This document shows, piece by piece, positions 8,152-16,127 of a DNA stretch of 64,000 nt. A model generated the notes under the pieces. That model ran no database searches. It saw only the letters and a list, made by a program, of their open reading frames with translations, and was not told the origin of the DNA. The first letter of the stretch is position 1; each line of letters starts with the position of its first letter. This DNA comes from Nocardia arthritidis NBRC 100137. Its GTDB lineage: Bacteria; Actinomycetota; Actinomycetes; Mycobacteriales; Mycobacteriaceae. The stretch is taken from positions 16,689 to 80,688 of the forward strand of contig NZ_BDBB01000042.1 of NCBI RefSeq assembly GCF_001612765.1, read 5' to 3'. The translations under genes and the position numbers were made by a program.

Positions 8152-9200
8152 GACCGGGTGCTCCTTTTCAACGAGCCGATACCGAGGGCGCCGTTGCCCG
8201 AGGGCACGGCGGTGCCGGACCGTTCTGCCGAACCGGCTGTGTCCACCGGCGCCGCGGTTTCCGCCGTCTCCCGTGGCGCCGGTGGCAGATCGTCGAGGAA
8301 ATCGACGGTGGGTGCGAAGAACGAGGTGCCGGTGAGGGCGACGGAGAAATCCAGGATGCGGTCGTAGGCGGCCGCGCCGGTGCCGAGGAACATGCGGGTG
8401 AGCATGCGCTCGGTGACGCTCGGCGTGGCCGCGTACGCGATGTAGTAGGTGCCGAACACCCCCTCGCGCACGCTGCCGAAGGGCATGTTGCCGCGCAGGA
8501 TCTGGCGTTCGGTGCCGTCCGGATCGATCAGCGTGTTCACCTCGACGTGCGAGTCGGCCGGCTTGATCTCGTCGGGGAGTTCGAAATCGTCCAGTTTGGT
8601 GCGGCCGATCACGCGCTCCTGCTCTTCGACCGACAGCGCGCGCCAGTCCGCCAGCGGGTGGGTGTACTTCTGCACGATCACGTAGCTGCCGCCGGCGAAT
8701 CGCGGGTCCTCCTCGCCCACCAGCGCGGCCGCGGCGGCCGCGCGGCCCTCCGGGTTCTCGGTGCCGTCCACGAAACCGAGCAGGTCGCGCTGCTCGAAAT
8801 AGCGGAAGCCGACGGTCTCGTCCACGATGGTGCCCGCGCCCGCCAGCCGGTCGCCGATGGCCATGGCCAGTTCGAAACAGGCGTCCTGCACTTCGGACTT
8901 GATGTGGAACAGCAGGTCGCCCGGTGTCGCGGGCGCGGTGTGGCGTGCGCCGACGAAACCGGGGAACGGATGCAGCTCAGCGGGTTTCGGACCGGCGAAG
9001 AGGCGGTCCCAGGCGTCGGACCCGATCGATGTGACGCAGGTCAGGTTCGCGCTCGGCAGGCGGAAGCCCACCGAGCGGCGCAAGCCGGTGATGTCGGCGA
9101 GCAGGTCGCGGACCGCCGCTTCGCCGCCCTCGTCGATCGTGGCGACCAGAAAGATCGCGGACGGCGTGAGCGGTTCGAGGATCGGCTGCGGCTCACCCAT
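8148..9200 (-). CDS. DyP-type haem peroxidase, encapsulin cargo
   Basis: A 350-residue dye-decolourising peroxidase (class B-like). The catalytic Asp is D145 in GFVDGTENP, the probable proximal haem ligand is H218, and the distal Arg is R235 in ILRGNMPFG. After the peroxidase fold ends near residue 305, a 30-residue Pro/Ala-rich tether leads to a C-terminal ALGIGSLKRS, matching the encapsulin targeting consensus (LGIGSLK-type). I use ATG 9200 (MGEPQPILEPL); upstream frame is open but not family-like. It is 56 bp downstream of a cupin gene and translationally coupled to encapsulin. It should use H2O2 to oxidise small phenolics or protect against peroxide inside the shell. Confidence 0.95.
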   Translation of the reverse strand: MGEPQPILEPLTPSAIFLVATIDEGGEAAVRDLLADITGLRRSVGFRLPSANLTCVTSIGSDAWDRLFAGPKPAELHPFPGFVGARHTAPATPGDLLFHIKSEVQDACFELAMAIGDRLAGAGTIVDETVGFRYFEQRDLLGFVDGTENPEGRAAAAAALVGEEDPRFAGGSYVIVQKYTHPLADWRALSVEEQERVIGRTKLDDFELPDEIKPADSHVEVNTLIDPDGTERQILRGNMPFGSVREGVFGTYYIAYAATPSVTERMLTRMFLGTGAAAYDRILDFSVALTGTSFFAPTVDFLDDLPPAPRETAETAAPVDTAGSAERSGTAVPSGNGALGIGSLKRSTRS

Positions 9201-9256
9201 GATCGACACCCTAATGCCCGGCCGGTCCGGCCGCGGTGCGGACCCGCACGGGGTGG

Positions 9257-9583
9257 CTACATCGCTACGGTCAGCAGGAACGCGACGTCGTCGATCGCCT
9301 TGACGCTGTGGCGCGCCTTGGGCACCACGATCAGGTCGCCTTCGGAGCCTTTCCATTCGTTGGCGCCGCTGAGCAGAACCAGTGTGCCGCTGAGCACCAG
9401 CAGGGTGGCCTCGCCGGCGTTGTCGTGCTCGGCCAAGCTGTGCCCGGCCTTCAAGCCGACCACCGTCTGCCGCAGCGAATGCGTATGGCCGCCATAGAGT
9501 GTCTGGGAACTGCGCCCGCTCGTGGCGATGGTCGCCAGCTTCAGTTGCTGGCGCGCTACCGCAGTCAGCGATTTCTTTTCCAT
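9257..9583 (-). CDS. Small cupin-domain protein
   Basis: A 108-residue single-domain cupin starting at ATG 9583 (MEKKSLTAVARQQ), preceded by a good AAAGGCGG ribosome-binding site. The beta-barrel motifs are visible: GGHTHSLRQTVVGLKAGHSLAEHDNAGEATLLVLSG is split here for brevity as HTHSLRQTVV, AGHSLAEHDN and ATLLVLSG, then GDLIVVPKARHSV, giving candidate metal ligands His, Glu and His. It is the first gene before DyP and encapsulin on the same strand, 56 bp away, so it may share their transcript, but a link to the encapsulin function is only inferred. Substrate unknown. Confidence 0.8.
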   Translation of the reverse strand: MEKKSLTAVARQQLKLATIATSGRSSQTLYGGHTHSLRQTVVGLKAGHSLAEHDNAGEATLLVLSGTLVLLSGANEWKGSEGDLIVVPKARHSVKAIDDVAFLLTVAM

Positions 9584-9782
9584 GGACCGCCTTTCGCAGA
9601 TCACCACAGCCGATGCCGGGCTGGTGGCAAACGGCTGGAGGCGTTCGGCCGGACGCGCGTCCGGCCACCGCATATCGAGGAGTATGCCCGAGTCGGCTGC
9701 GGCGCGGGCCGGGTTTCACCGGCCCCGGTCCTGACGTCGGCGTTCACGGCCGTACGCGGCGTGGCGCCCACCGGGTGCGCCG

Positions 9783-10289
9783 CTAGGCGCGTCGCTGCCG
9801 GGTGTAGTGCCGGATGCGGAAGCGCAGACCGGTGGCCGAGTTGCGCCAGGGCTGCGGGGCGTCGGGCCGCCACTCCGGTCCGATGGACGGCGCGAACGCG
9901 TCGCCCTCGACCGTGGTGTCGATCTCGGTGACGCTCAGATCGGTCGCGAACTCCAGCGCGACGCGGTATATCTCACCGCCGCCCGCGACCCAGACCGCGT
10001 CGGGGGCGCAGGCGGCCAGCGCTTCGGGCACCGACGACGCGCGCTCGGCGCCTTCGGCCGACCAGTCGGGCTGCCTGGTCACCACGATGTTGCGCCGACC
10101 GGCCAGCGGCCGGAACCGCGGCGGCAGTGAGTCCCAGGTCCGGCGGCCCATCACCACGGGATGACCCCAGGTGACGTCCTTGAAATGCGCCATGTCCTCG
10201 GGCAGCCGCCAGGGAATGGAGTTGCCGAACCCGATCACCCCGTCCAGGGTCTGCGCCCAGATGAGCCCGATCGTGCGGCGTTCGCTCAC
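9783..10289 (-). CDS. folA: Dihydrofolate reductase
   Basis: This 168-residue enzyme reduces dihydrofolate to tetrahydrofolate with NADPH. The classic signatures are present: GLIWAQTLDGVIGFGNSIPWRLPEDMAHF is represented by IWAQTLDGVIG and IPWRLPEDMAHFK (active-site acidic residue in LPEDM), VVMGRRTWDSLP for cofactor binding, and VAGGGEIYRVAL. Its ATG overlaps the stop of thyA (ATGA at 10286-10289), the normal arrangement, since thymidylate synthase generates the dihydrofolate this enzyme recycles. It is the target of trimethoprim-type inhibitors. Confidence 0.97.
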   Translation of the reverse strand: MSERRTIGLIWAQTLDGVIGFGNSIPWRLPEDMAHFKDVTWGHPVVMGRRTWDSLPPRFRPLAGRRNIVVTRQPDWSAEGAERASSVPEALAACAPDAVWVAGGGEIYRVALEFATDLSVTEIDTTVEGDAFAPSIGPEWRPDAPQPWRNSATGLRFRIRHYTRQRRA

Positions 10290-11113
10290 ACCGCCACCGG
10301 GGCCTTGATGGCCGGATGAGGGTCGTAGCCGACTACTTCCACGTCCTCGTAGCGGTAGTCGAACAGCGTCGGGGCGGGATGCAGCCGCAGCGTGGGGAAC
10401 GGGCGGGGGTCGCGGCTGAGCTGCTCGGTGACCTGGTCGAGGTGGTTGTCGTAGATGTGGCAGTCCCCGCCGGTCCAGATGAAGTCACCGGGCGCCAGCT
10501 CGGTCTGCTGGGCGACCATGTGGGTCAGCAGCGCGTAGCTGGCGATGTTGAACGGCACGCCGAGGAACAGGTCGGCGCTGCGCTGGTAGAGCTGGCAGGA
10601 CAGTCTGCCGTCGGCCACGTGGAACTGGAAGAACGCGTGGCAGGGCGCCAGCGCCATCTTGTCCAGGTCGGCGACGTTCCAGGCCGAGACGATGATGCGC
10701 CGGGAGTCCGGGTCGGTGCGCAGGGTTTGCAGCACCTGGGCGATCTGGTCGACGTGGGTGCCGTCCGGGGTCGGCCACGACCGCCACTGCACGCCGTAGA
10801 CCGGGCCGAGCTCGCCGTCGGCGTCGGCCCATTCGTCCCAGATGGAGACGCCGTGGTCGCGCAGCCAGCCGACGTTGGAGTCGCCGCGCAGGAACCACAG
10901 CAACTCGTAGACGATCGACTTCAGGTGCACTTTCTTCGTGGTGACCAGCGGGAAGCCCGCCGCCAGGTCGTAGCGCAACTGGTGGCCGAAGATGCTGCGC
11001 GTTCCGGTGCCGGTGCGATCGGCCTTCTTCGAGCCGGACGCCAGCACCAGCCGCAGCAGGTCCTCGTACTGGGTGTCGGGGGCGGAAGCCGGATCGAGCG
11101 CGTCGTGAGCCAC
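10286..11113 (-). CDS. thyA: Thymidylate synthase
   Basis: A 275-residue ThyA that methylates dUMP to dTMP using methylene-tetrahydrofolate. The catalytic cysteine is C158 in LAPCHAFFQF; DRTGTGT, the R-R pair in SRRIIVSAWN, and YQRSADLFLGVPFN (dUMP-binding) are all intact. I start at GTG 11113 (VAHDALDPAS): the frame is open far upstream but antisense to cobF there. It overlaps folA by 4 bp. The divergent cobF start is ~110 bp away, so this spacer should carry promoters for both. Confidence 0.97.
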   Translation of the reverse strand: MAHDALDPASAPDTQYEDLLRLVLASGSKKADRTGTGTRSIFGHQLRYDLAAGFPLVTTKKVHLKSIVYELLWFLRGDSNVGWLRDHGVSIWDEWADADGELGPVYGVQWRSWPTPDGTHVDQIAQVLQTLRTDPDSRRIIVSAWNVADLDKMALAPCHAFFQFHVADGRLSCQLYQRSADLFLGVPFNIASYALLTHMVAQQTELAPGDFIWTGGDCHIYDNHLDQVTEQLSRDPRPFPTLRLHPAPTLFDYRYEDVEVVGYDPHPAIKAPVAV

Positions 11114-11221
11114 GTTCGGCAACTCTAGTCTTCGCTGTCGAGCGCGCGGCGAGCCGATCGGGTGCGTCTCCGGCCGCGCCTGGCGACCATGGTCTTCCGC
11201 CCGCCTGGCAAGCTCGAGCCC

Positions 11222-11965
11222 ATGCGCAAGCTCTACGTGATCGGCATCGGCGCCGGTGATCCCGACCAGGTCACCGTGCAGGCGGTCAAGGCGATGCGGC
11301 AGGTCGAGACGTTCTTCGTGATCGGCAAGGGCGAGTCGAAACGGGAACTGGTCGACGTGCGGACGGCGATCCTGGACGCGCACACCGACCGGACCTACCG
11401 GATCGTCCCGATCGCCGATCCGCCGCGCGACCGCACGCCCGCCGACTACCTGGACGTGGTCGACGACTGGCACGAACGCCGGTCGGCGCTGCTGGAATCG
11501 GCGTTCGCCGCGGCCGAGGGCGTCGGCGGCATCCTGGTCTGGGGTGATCCCGCGCTGTACGACAGCACGCTGCGGATGGTCGAGCGGGTGCTCGCCCGCG
11601 GTGTGGTGCGCTTCGAGTACGAGGTGATTCCCGGCATCACCAGCGCGCAGGCGCTGGCCGCGCGGCATCGCGTCGTGCTGCACGGGATCGGCGAACCGGT
11701 GCGCATCACCACCGGCCGCCGCCTGCGCGAGGAGGGCCTCGGCGCCGAGAACGCGCTGGTGATGCTGGACAGTGACTGCTCGTTCACCGCGATTCCGGAC
11801 GCGGACGTGCACATCTGGTGGGGCGCCTACCTCGGTATGCCGGACGAGACGCTGATCGAGGGGCCGCTGCCCGCCGTGCGGGACGAGATCGTCCGCCGCC
11901 GCGGCGAGCTGCGCGAGCGCAAGGGCTGGATCATGGACATCTACCTGCTGCGTCGCGGCGGGTGA
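11222..11965 (+). CDS. cobF: Precorrin-6A synthase (deacetylating)
   Basis: This 247-residue SAM-dependent methyltransferase of cobalamin synthesis methylates precorrin-5 at C-1 with loss of acetate in the aerobic pathway. The tetrapyrrole methylase features are clear: YVIGIGAGDPDQVTVQAV at the N-terminus, ILVWGDPALYDST, and the GITSAQALAAR segment. ATG 11222 (MRKLYVIG) is chosen because family members begin right at this strand. It is separate from any other cob gene in this window, as cobF is in many mycolata. Confidence 0.94.
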   Translation: MRKLYVIGIGAGDPDQVTVQAVKAMRQVETFFVIGKGESKRELVDVRTAILDAHTDRTYRIVPIADPPRDRTPADYLDVVDDWHERRSALLESAFAAAEGVGGILVWGDPALYDSTLRMVERVLARGVVRFEYEVIPGITSAQALAARHRVVLHGIGEPVRITTGRRLREEGLGAENALVMLDSDCSFTAIPDADVHIWWGAYLGMPDETLIEGPLPAVRDEIVRRRGELRERKGWIMDIYLLRRGG

Positions 11966-12025
11966 ACCGCTCGCTCCGACGCGAGAACCGCCGGGTTGTC
12001 GGTGGGGCTGGGTAGTCTGGTGCCC

Positions 12026-12895
12026 GTGCCAGAGCTACCGGAAGTGGAGGCGTTGGCGCAGTTCCTCCGGGAGCATGCGGTCGGCGCCGTGATCGGCCGC
12101 GTCGATGTGGCCGCCCTCAGCGCCGTCAAGACGTTCGAGCCGCCGATCACCGCGCTGTCCGGTCGCGACGTTACCGGAGCGGGGCGCTGGGGCAAATTCC
12201 TCGGGATGGAGTGCGACGGGCTGTGGCTCGTCACGCATCTGTCGCGCGGTGGCTGGCTGCGCTGGATCGATGAACCGAGCCCGACGCCGCCCAAGCCGGG
12301 CGGCAAGAGTCCGCTGGCGCTGCGGGTGCATTTCTTCACCCCCGAAGGAGCGACGCCCGCTTTCGATCTGACCGAGGCGGGCACGAAGAAGCGGCTCGCG
12401 GCGTACGTCGTGGCGGACCCGAAGGCGGTGCCCGGCATCGCCCGGCTCGGCCCCGACGCGCTGGAGGTGACCGAGGCCCAGTTCGCCGACATCCTGCACG
12501 GCACCTCGCAGCGGATCAAGACCGCGATCGTGGATCAGGCGCTGCTGGCGGGCGTGGGCAACGCCTACTCCGACGAGATCCTGCACGCCGCGCGGATCTC
12601 GCCGTTCGCGAACACGAAGACCTTGCCCGCCGACAAGGTGGCCGAGCTCTACACCGCCATGCGCGCGGTGCTCACCGACGCGGTGCGGCGCTCGGTCGGC
12701 CAGGACGCCGCCCGCCTCAAAGGCGAGAAGCGTTCCGGCATGCGGGTGCACGCCCGAACCGGGCAGCCATGCCCGGTCTGCGGCGACACCGTTCGCGAGG
12801 TCTCCTACGCCGAGCGGTCCTTCCAGTACTGCCCCACCTGTCAGACCGGCGGCAAGATCCTCGCTGACCGGCGGATGTCGCGCCTGCTGAAGTAG
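12026..12895 (+). CDS. Fpg/Nei-family DNA glycosylase/AP lyase
   Basis: A 289-residue base-excision repair enzyme. The GTG start at 12026 is fixed by mechanism: the next residues are PELPEVE, and the family uses the proline exposed after Met removal as the catalytic nucleophile with the following Glu. A helix-two-turn-helix region (QALLAGVGNAYSDEIL) and a C-terminal zinc finger CPVC...CPTCQ follow. It excises oxidised bases and cuts the abasic strand. Its position just before the pgi-uvrD1 region resembles the Fpg-like gene Rv0944 in M. tuberculosis. Substrate preference (Fpg versus Nei) is not decided by sequence alone. Confidence 0.92.
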   Translation: MPELPEVEALAQFLREHAVGAVIGRVDVAALSAVKTFEPPITALSGRDVTGAGRWGKFLGMECDGLWLVTHLSRGGWLRWIDEPSPTPPKPGGKSPLALRVHFFTPEGATPAFDLTEAGTKKRLAAYVVADPKAVPGIARLGPDALEVTEAQFADILHGTSQRIKTAIVDQALLAGVGNAYSDEILHAARISPFANTKTLPADKVAELYTAMRAVLTDAVRRSVGQDAARLKGEKRSGMRVHARTGQPCPVCGDTVREVSYAERSFQYCPTCQTGGKILADRRMSRLLK

Positions 12896-12904
12896 CGGCC
12901 CGGC

Positions 12905-14413
12905 TCAGGTCAGCGTGGGGACCCGCACGCCCTGCCAAGCGAGTCGTTTCGCCCGGTCCGGGTCGTGTTCCACACGCGTGGGGTAGTCGATGATCAACGT
13001 GGACCTGCGGGCCTCCGTGTAAGCGGGCCAGGACGGCAGCGGAGCCCCGGTGCGGGCGAAAGCCAGCCAGTTGTCCTGGAACTGATCGGTGACCGCCCGC
13101 AGTCCGCGCCGCCCGCCCGCGGCGGTGAAGGCCCGGCCGACCGGAGTGTCGCCGATGCCGAAGACCGCGATGAGGTCGGTCGCGTGCGTGGCGCCGAGCC
13201 CGGCCAGCTGCAGCGCGCGCGGGGCGAAGTCGTAGCGGTAGGCATAGGTGGGCGCGTGCCTGCTGTGCCCTTCCATGACGGTCAGCGAAGGACGCCAGAA
13301 GGTGTAGTCGCCGCCCGCCTGGATCGCGGCCTTCGGCTGGGGATAACCGGGATATGCCGCCGCGATCCGTGATTCGGCCTCGGCGTCGCGCCCGAGCGCG
13401 GTGCGCAGCCGGTCGGCGGTGGTGGGCAGTTCGTCGGCGAACCGGGCGAAGAGCGTGCCCTCGTCCCGGTTCGTGCCGATGATCAACGGCACCTGGTGCG
13501 CGGAGCCCTCGGCGATCGCGTCGACCGGGGACAGCGGCAGGAACTCGCCGTCCACCACCGGGCACACCGGAAAGGCGCCCGGTTGTTCCCGCACCACCGC
13601 GCCGATGGTGCGATCGACGGCGCGGCGGATGTCGTTGGCGCCCGCGGTGCGCAGCACGGTGTGCGCGGTCTCCGGCGTGGCGCCCAGCGCGGCGATACAG
13701 CGGCGCGCGAAGCCGCGGGACTCCTCGGGAGTGATCGCCCAGTCGGCGGGCGGGCTCTGCGAAATGGCCCGATGGAACAATCCCTTGGCCGCCGGGGTGG
13801 CCAGCAGACCCAGCGCGGCGTGCGCGCCGGCCGATTCGCCGAAGATCGTCACGTTGCCGGGGTCGCCGCCAAAGGCCGCGATATTGGTGCGCACCCACTC
13901 CAGCGCGGCGAGCTGATCACGCAATCCGAGGTTCGAGTCGAAGGGATGCTCCGCGGTGCCGAATTCGCTGAAATCGACATAGCCGAACGCGCCCAACCGG
14001 TAGTTCAGCGAGACCACCACCACGTCGCCGCGCAGCGCCAGCCGCGCGCCGGAGTACAGCCCGAGCGCGGAGGTGCCGATGAGGTAGCCGCCGCCGTGGA
14101 TGAAGACCAGCACCGGGCGCGGGCTCGCCGCCCGCGTAGCGGGCGCGGTGACATTCAGTGTCAGCGCGTCCTCACTGGTCACCTGGTAGGCGCGCGGCCC
14201 GATCCGCGCCCCGGAACGGTGCTGCATCGCCGCGGAGGTGAATTCCGTCGCCGCCCTGACGCCGGACCACGGTTCGACCGGCTGTGGAGCGCGAAATCGC
14301 AGGTCCCCGATCGGAGGAGCCGCGTAGGGAATGGACCGCCAGCGAAGTACGCGGCGGCCCCGGAGGCCGCGGACGATTCCGTCGGCGGTCGCGATATCCG
14401 TTGTTGCCACCAT
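12905..14413 (-). CDS. Type-B carboxylesterase
   Basis: This 502-residue serine hydrolase has the carboxylesterase/lipase type-B layout: oxyanion-hole HGGGYLIG, nucleophile Ser in FGESAGAHAAL, acid in GTNRDEGTLF and a C-terminal catalytic His in GLGATHATDLIAVFG. There is no signal peptide, so it acts in the cytoplasm. Start ATG 14413 (MVATTDIATADG) leaves 13 bp to the upstream flavin oxidoreductase gene, suggesting co-transcription. The substrate is unknown. Confidence 0.92.
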   Translation of the reverse strand: MVATTDIATADGIVRGLRGRRVLRWRSIPYAAPPIGDLRFRAPQPVEPWSGVRAATEFTSAAMQHRSGARIGPRAYQVTSEDALTLNVTAPATRAASPRPVLVFIHGGGYLIGTSALGLYSGARLALRGDVVVVSLNYRLGAFGYVDFSEFGTAEHPFDSNLGLRDQLAALEWVRTNIAAFGGDPGNVTIFGESAGAHAALGLLATPAAKGLFHRAISQSPPADWAITPEESRGFARRCIAALGATPETAHTVLRTAGANDIRRAVDRTIGAVVREQPGAFPVCPVVDGEFLPLSPVDAIAEGSAHQVPLIIGTNRDEGTLFARFADELPTTADRLRTALGRDAEAESRIAAAYPGYPQPKAAIQAGGDYTFWRPSLTVMEGHSRHAPTYAYRYDFAPRALQLAGLGATHATDLIAVFGIGDTPVGRAFTAAGGRRGLRAVTDQFQDNWLAFARTGAPLPSWPAYTEARRSTLIIDYPTRVEHDPDRAKRLAWQGVRVPTLT

Positions 14414-14426
14414 CTGCAAATGGTAG

Positions 14427-15863
14427 CTACGGGCGCCGCGCCTCCAACAGGCGCAGCCAGAACTCACTGACCGCCGGGAAGGCAGGCACGGCGTGCCAGA
14501 GGATGGACAGCGGCACCCGGCCGACGACCGCGATCGTCGCCGCGTGCAATTGCTCGCCCACCTCGGGGCCGACGAAGGTGGCCCCGAGCAGCGTGTCGGT
14601 GGCGCTGTCGATCACCAGCTTCGCGTGCCCGGCGTAGTCGTCGCGTGACAGCGCCGATCCGGCCACTGCGATGTCCAGTTCGACGGTCTCGACCGTGTGC
14701 CCGGCGTCGCGGGCCGCGGCTTCGGTCAAACCGACGGAGGCGACCTCCGGCGCGGTGAACACCACCTGCGGCACCTTGCCGTGATCGGAACTCGCGACGA
14801 ATCGCGGGTCGTCCAGCGGCCTGCCCTCCATTCGTGCCGCGATCACGTCGCCGCACACCCGGCCCTGGTACTTGCCCATATGCGTGAGCGCGGCGCGGTG
14901 GTTGAGGTCGCCCACCACATACAGCCACTCGCCGTCGACCTCGCGGGCGGTGAGATGGTCGTCCACCGCGACGTATCCGTCGGGCAGCCCGACCGCGTCC
15001 AGGCCCAAGCCCTCGGTGGCGGGTGCGCGTCCGGCCGCCACCACGATCTCGTCCACCTCGAGCGCCGACTCGCCTTCGGGACCGCGCAACCGGACCGTGG
15101 CCGGACCGCCGTGGATCCACCCTTCACCGGTGTCCTTCGAGACCGGACGCTCGACCGCGGCGGGCTGGGTGCCGAACCGCACCCGCACCCCGGCCTCGGA
15201 CAGCGCCCCAGCGACCAGATCGCGCGCGAACGGCTCGGCTGCGGCCAGCAGGGCCGAGCCGCGCACCAGCAGCGTGACCTCGGCTCCGAGCGCGGCCAGC
15301 CAGGTCGCCGCCTCGGCGGCCACCACGCCGCCGCCCACGACCGCGACCCGGCGCGGCACCTCGTGCAGATTGGTGACGTCGCGGGACGTCCACGGCAGCG
15401 CGGCGCGCAGGCCTGGCACGTCGGGAACGTTCGCGGTGGTGCCGGTGGCCAGCACCACGGCGTGGCGGGCGCGCAACCGCCGCCCGGCTACTTCGACCGT
15501 GCGCGCGCCGGTCAGGCGGCCGGTGCCGCGCACGACGTCGATGTGGTTGCTCTGGGCCCAATCGACCTGGGTGGAATCGTCGTGGTCGTGCACGAAGGCG
15601 TCGCGCCGCCGCAGCACCGCCTCGACGTCCAGGCCGGTGGCCGAGACGCCCGGCATCGCCCGCGCGGCCGCCAGGACATGGCCCGGCCGCAACAGCGCTT
15701 TGCTCGGAACGCAGGCCCAGTAGGAGCATTCGCCGCCGACGAGTTCCCGCTCCACGATGGCGGCCGTGCGGTCGCTGCCCGCGACGGCGTAGGCGGCGGC
15801 GTTCTCGCCCGCGGGCCCGCCACCGATCACGATGACGTCGTAGTCGGTCGCTGCGCTCGACAT
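14427..15863 (-). CDS. Pyridine nucleotide-disulfide oxidoreductase (class I flavoprotein)
   Basis: A 478-residue FAD/NAD(P)-binding enzyme. It has the N-terminal FAD motif VIVIGGGPAGENAA, a redox-active disulfide of CxxxxC type (ECSYWACVPSKALLRP), a second Rossmann motif VAVVGGGVVAAEAATWLAALG for NAD(P)H, the FAD motif LYVVGDLN, and the C-terminal dimerisation domain. The usual C-terminal His-Pro-Thr...Glu of lipoamide dehydrogenase or glutathione reductase is altered (HAVPAFPAVSEFW), and an aromatic sits in the disulfide loop, so it belongs to the mercuric reductase-like oxidoreductases of unknown substrate. It is upstream of the carboxylesterase on the same strand. Confidence 0.92.
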   Translation of the reverse strand: MSSAATDYDVIVIGGGPAGENAAAYAVAGSDRTAAIVERELVGGECSYWACVPSKALLRPGHVLAAARAMPGVSATGLDVEAVLRRRDAFVHDHDDSTQVDWAQSNHIDVVRGTGRLTGARTVEVAGRRLRARHAVVLATGTTANVPDVPGLRAALPWTSRDVTNLHEVPRRVAVVGGGVVAAEAATWLAALGAEVTLLVRGSALLAAAEPFARDLVAGALSEAGVRVRFGTQPAAVERPVSKDTGEGWIHGGPATVRLRGPEGESALEVDEIVVAAGRAPATEGLGLDAVGLPDGYVAVDDHLTAREVDGEWLYVVGDLNHRAALTHMGKYQGRVCGDVIAARMEGRPLDDPRFVASSDHGKVPQVVFTAPEVASVGLTEAAARDAGHTVETVELDIAVAGSALSRDDYAGHAKLVIDSATDTLLGATFVGPEVGEQLHAATIAVVGRVPLSILWHAVPAFPAVSEFWLRLLEARRP

Positions 15864-15871
15864 CGCCGCGC

Positions 15872-16117
15872 CTACTGCAGGTAGCCCTCGACCTGCGAGA
15901 CCGTATTGGGCCGGACCCCGTCGGGAGACTCGCCCTGCTCGATCCGCGCCCGGCGATGGCGGAGCAGGTCCCAGGCCTGATCGAGCATCACTTCGAGTTC
16001 GGCCAAGCGCTGGCGCTCGGTCTTCGGGTCCAACTCGCCGCGAGTGGCCTGCGAGCGCAGCTGGTGCTCCTGGTCGACCAGTTCCTTGATACGCCCCAAG
16101 ATGTCCTGTTCGCTCAT
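15872..16117 (-). CDS. DUF2630 family small protein
   Basis: An 81-residue, highly charged, mostly helical protein that starts at ATG 16117 (MSEQDILGRIKELVDQEHQLR). It contains the conserved pattern of the actinobacterial DUF2630 family, including RLAELEVMLDQAWDLLRHRRARIEQG. It is 8 bp upstream of the oxidoreductase on the same strand. Function unknown; a coiled-coil dimer is likely from the heptad-like Leu/Ile spacing. Confidence 0.85.
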   Translation of the reverse strand: MSEQDILGRIKELVDQEHQLRSQATRGELDPKTERQRLAELEVMLDQAWDLLRHRRARIEQGESPDGVRPNTVSQVEGYLQ

Positions 16118-16127
16118 GCGGACCATG

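Noticed and set aside
11162..11222. An earlier start for cobF
   Set aside because: The extra 20 residues precede the first strand of a family that begins at MRKLYVIG, and the region is promoter space shared with thyA.
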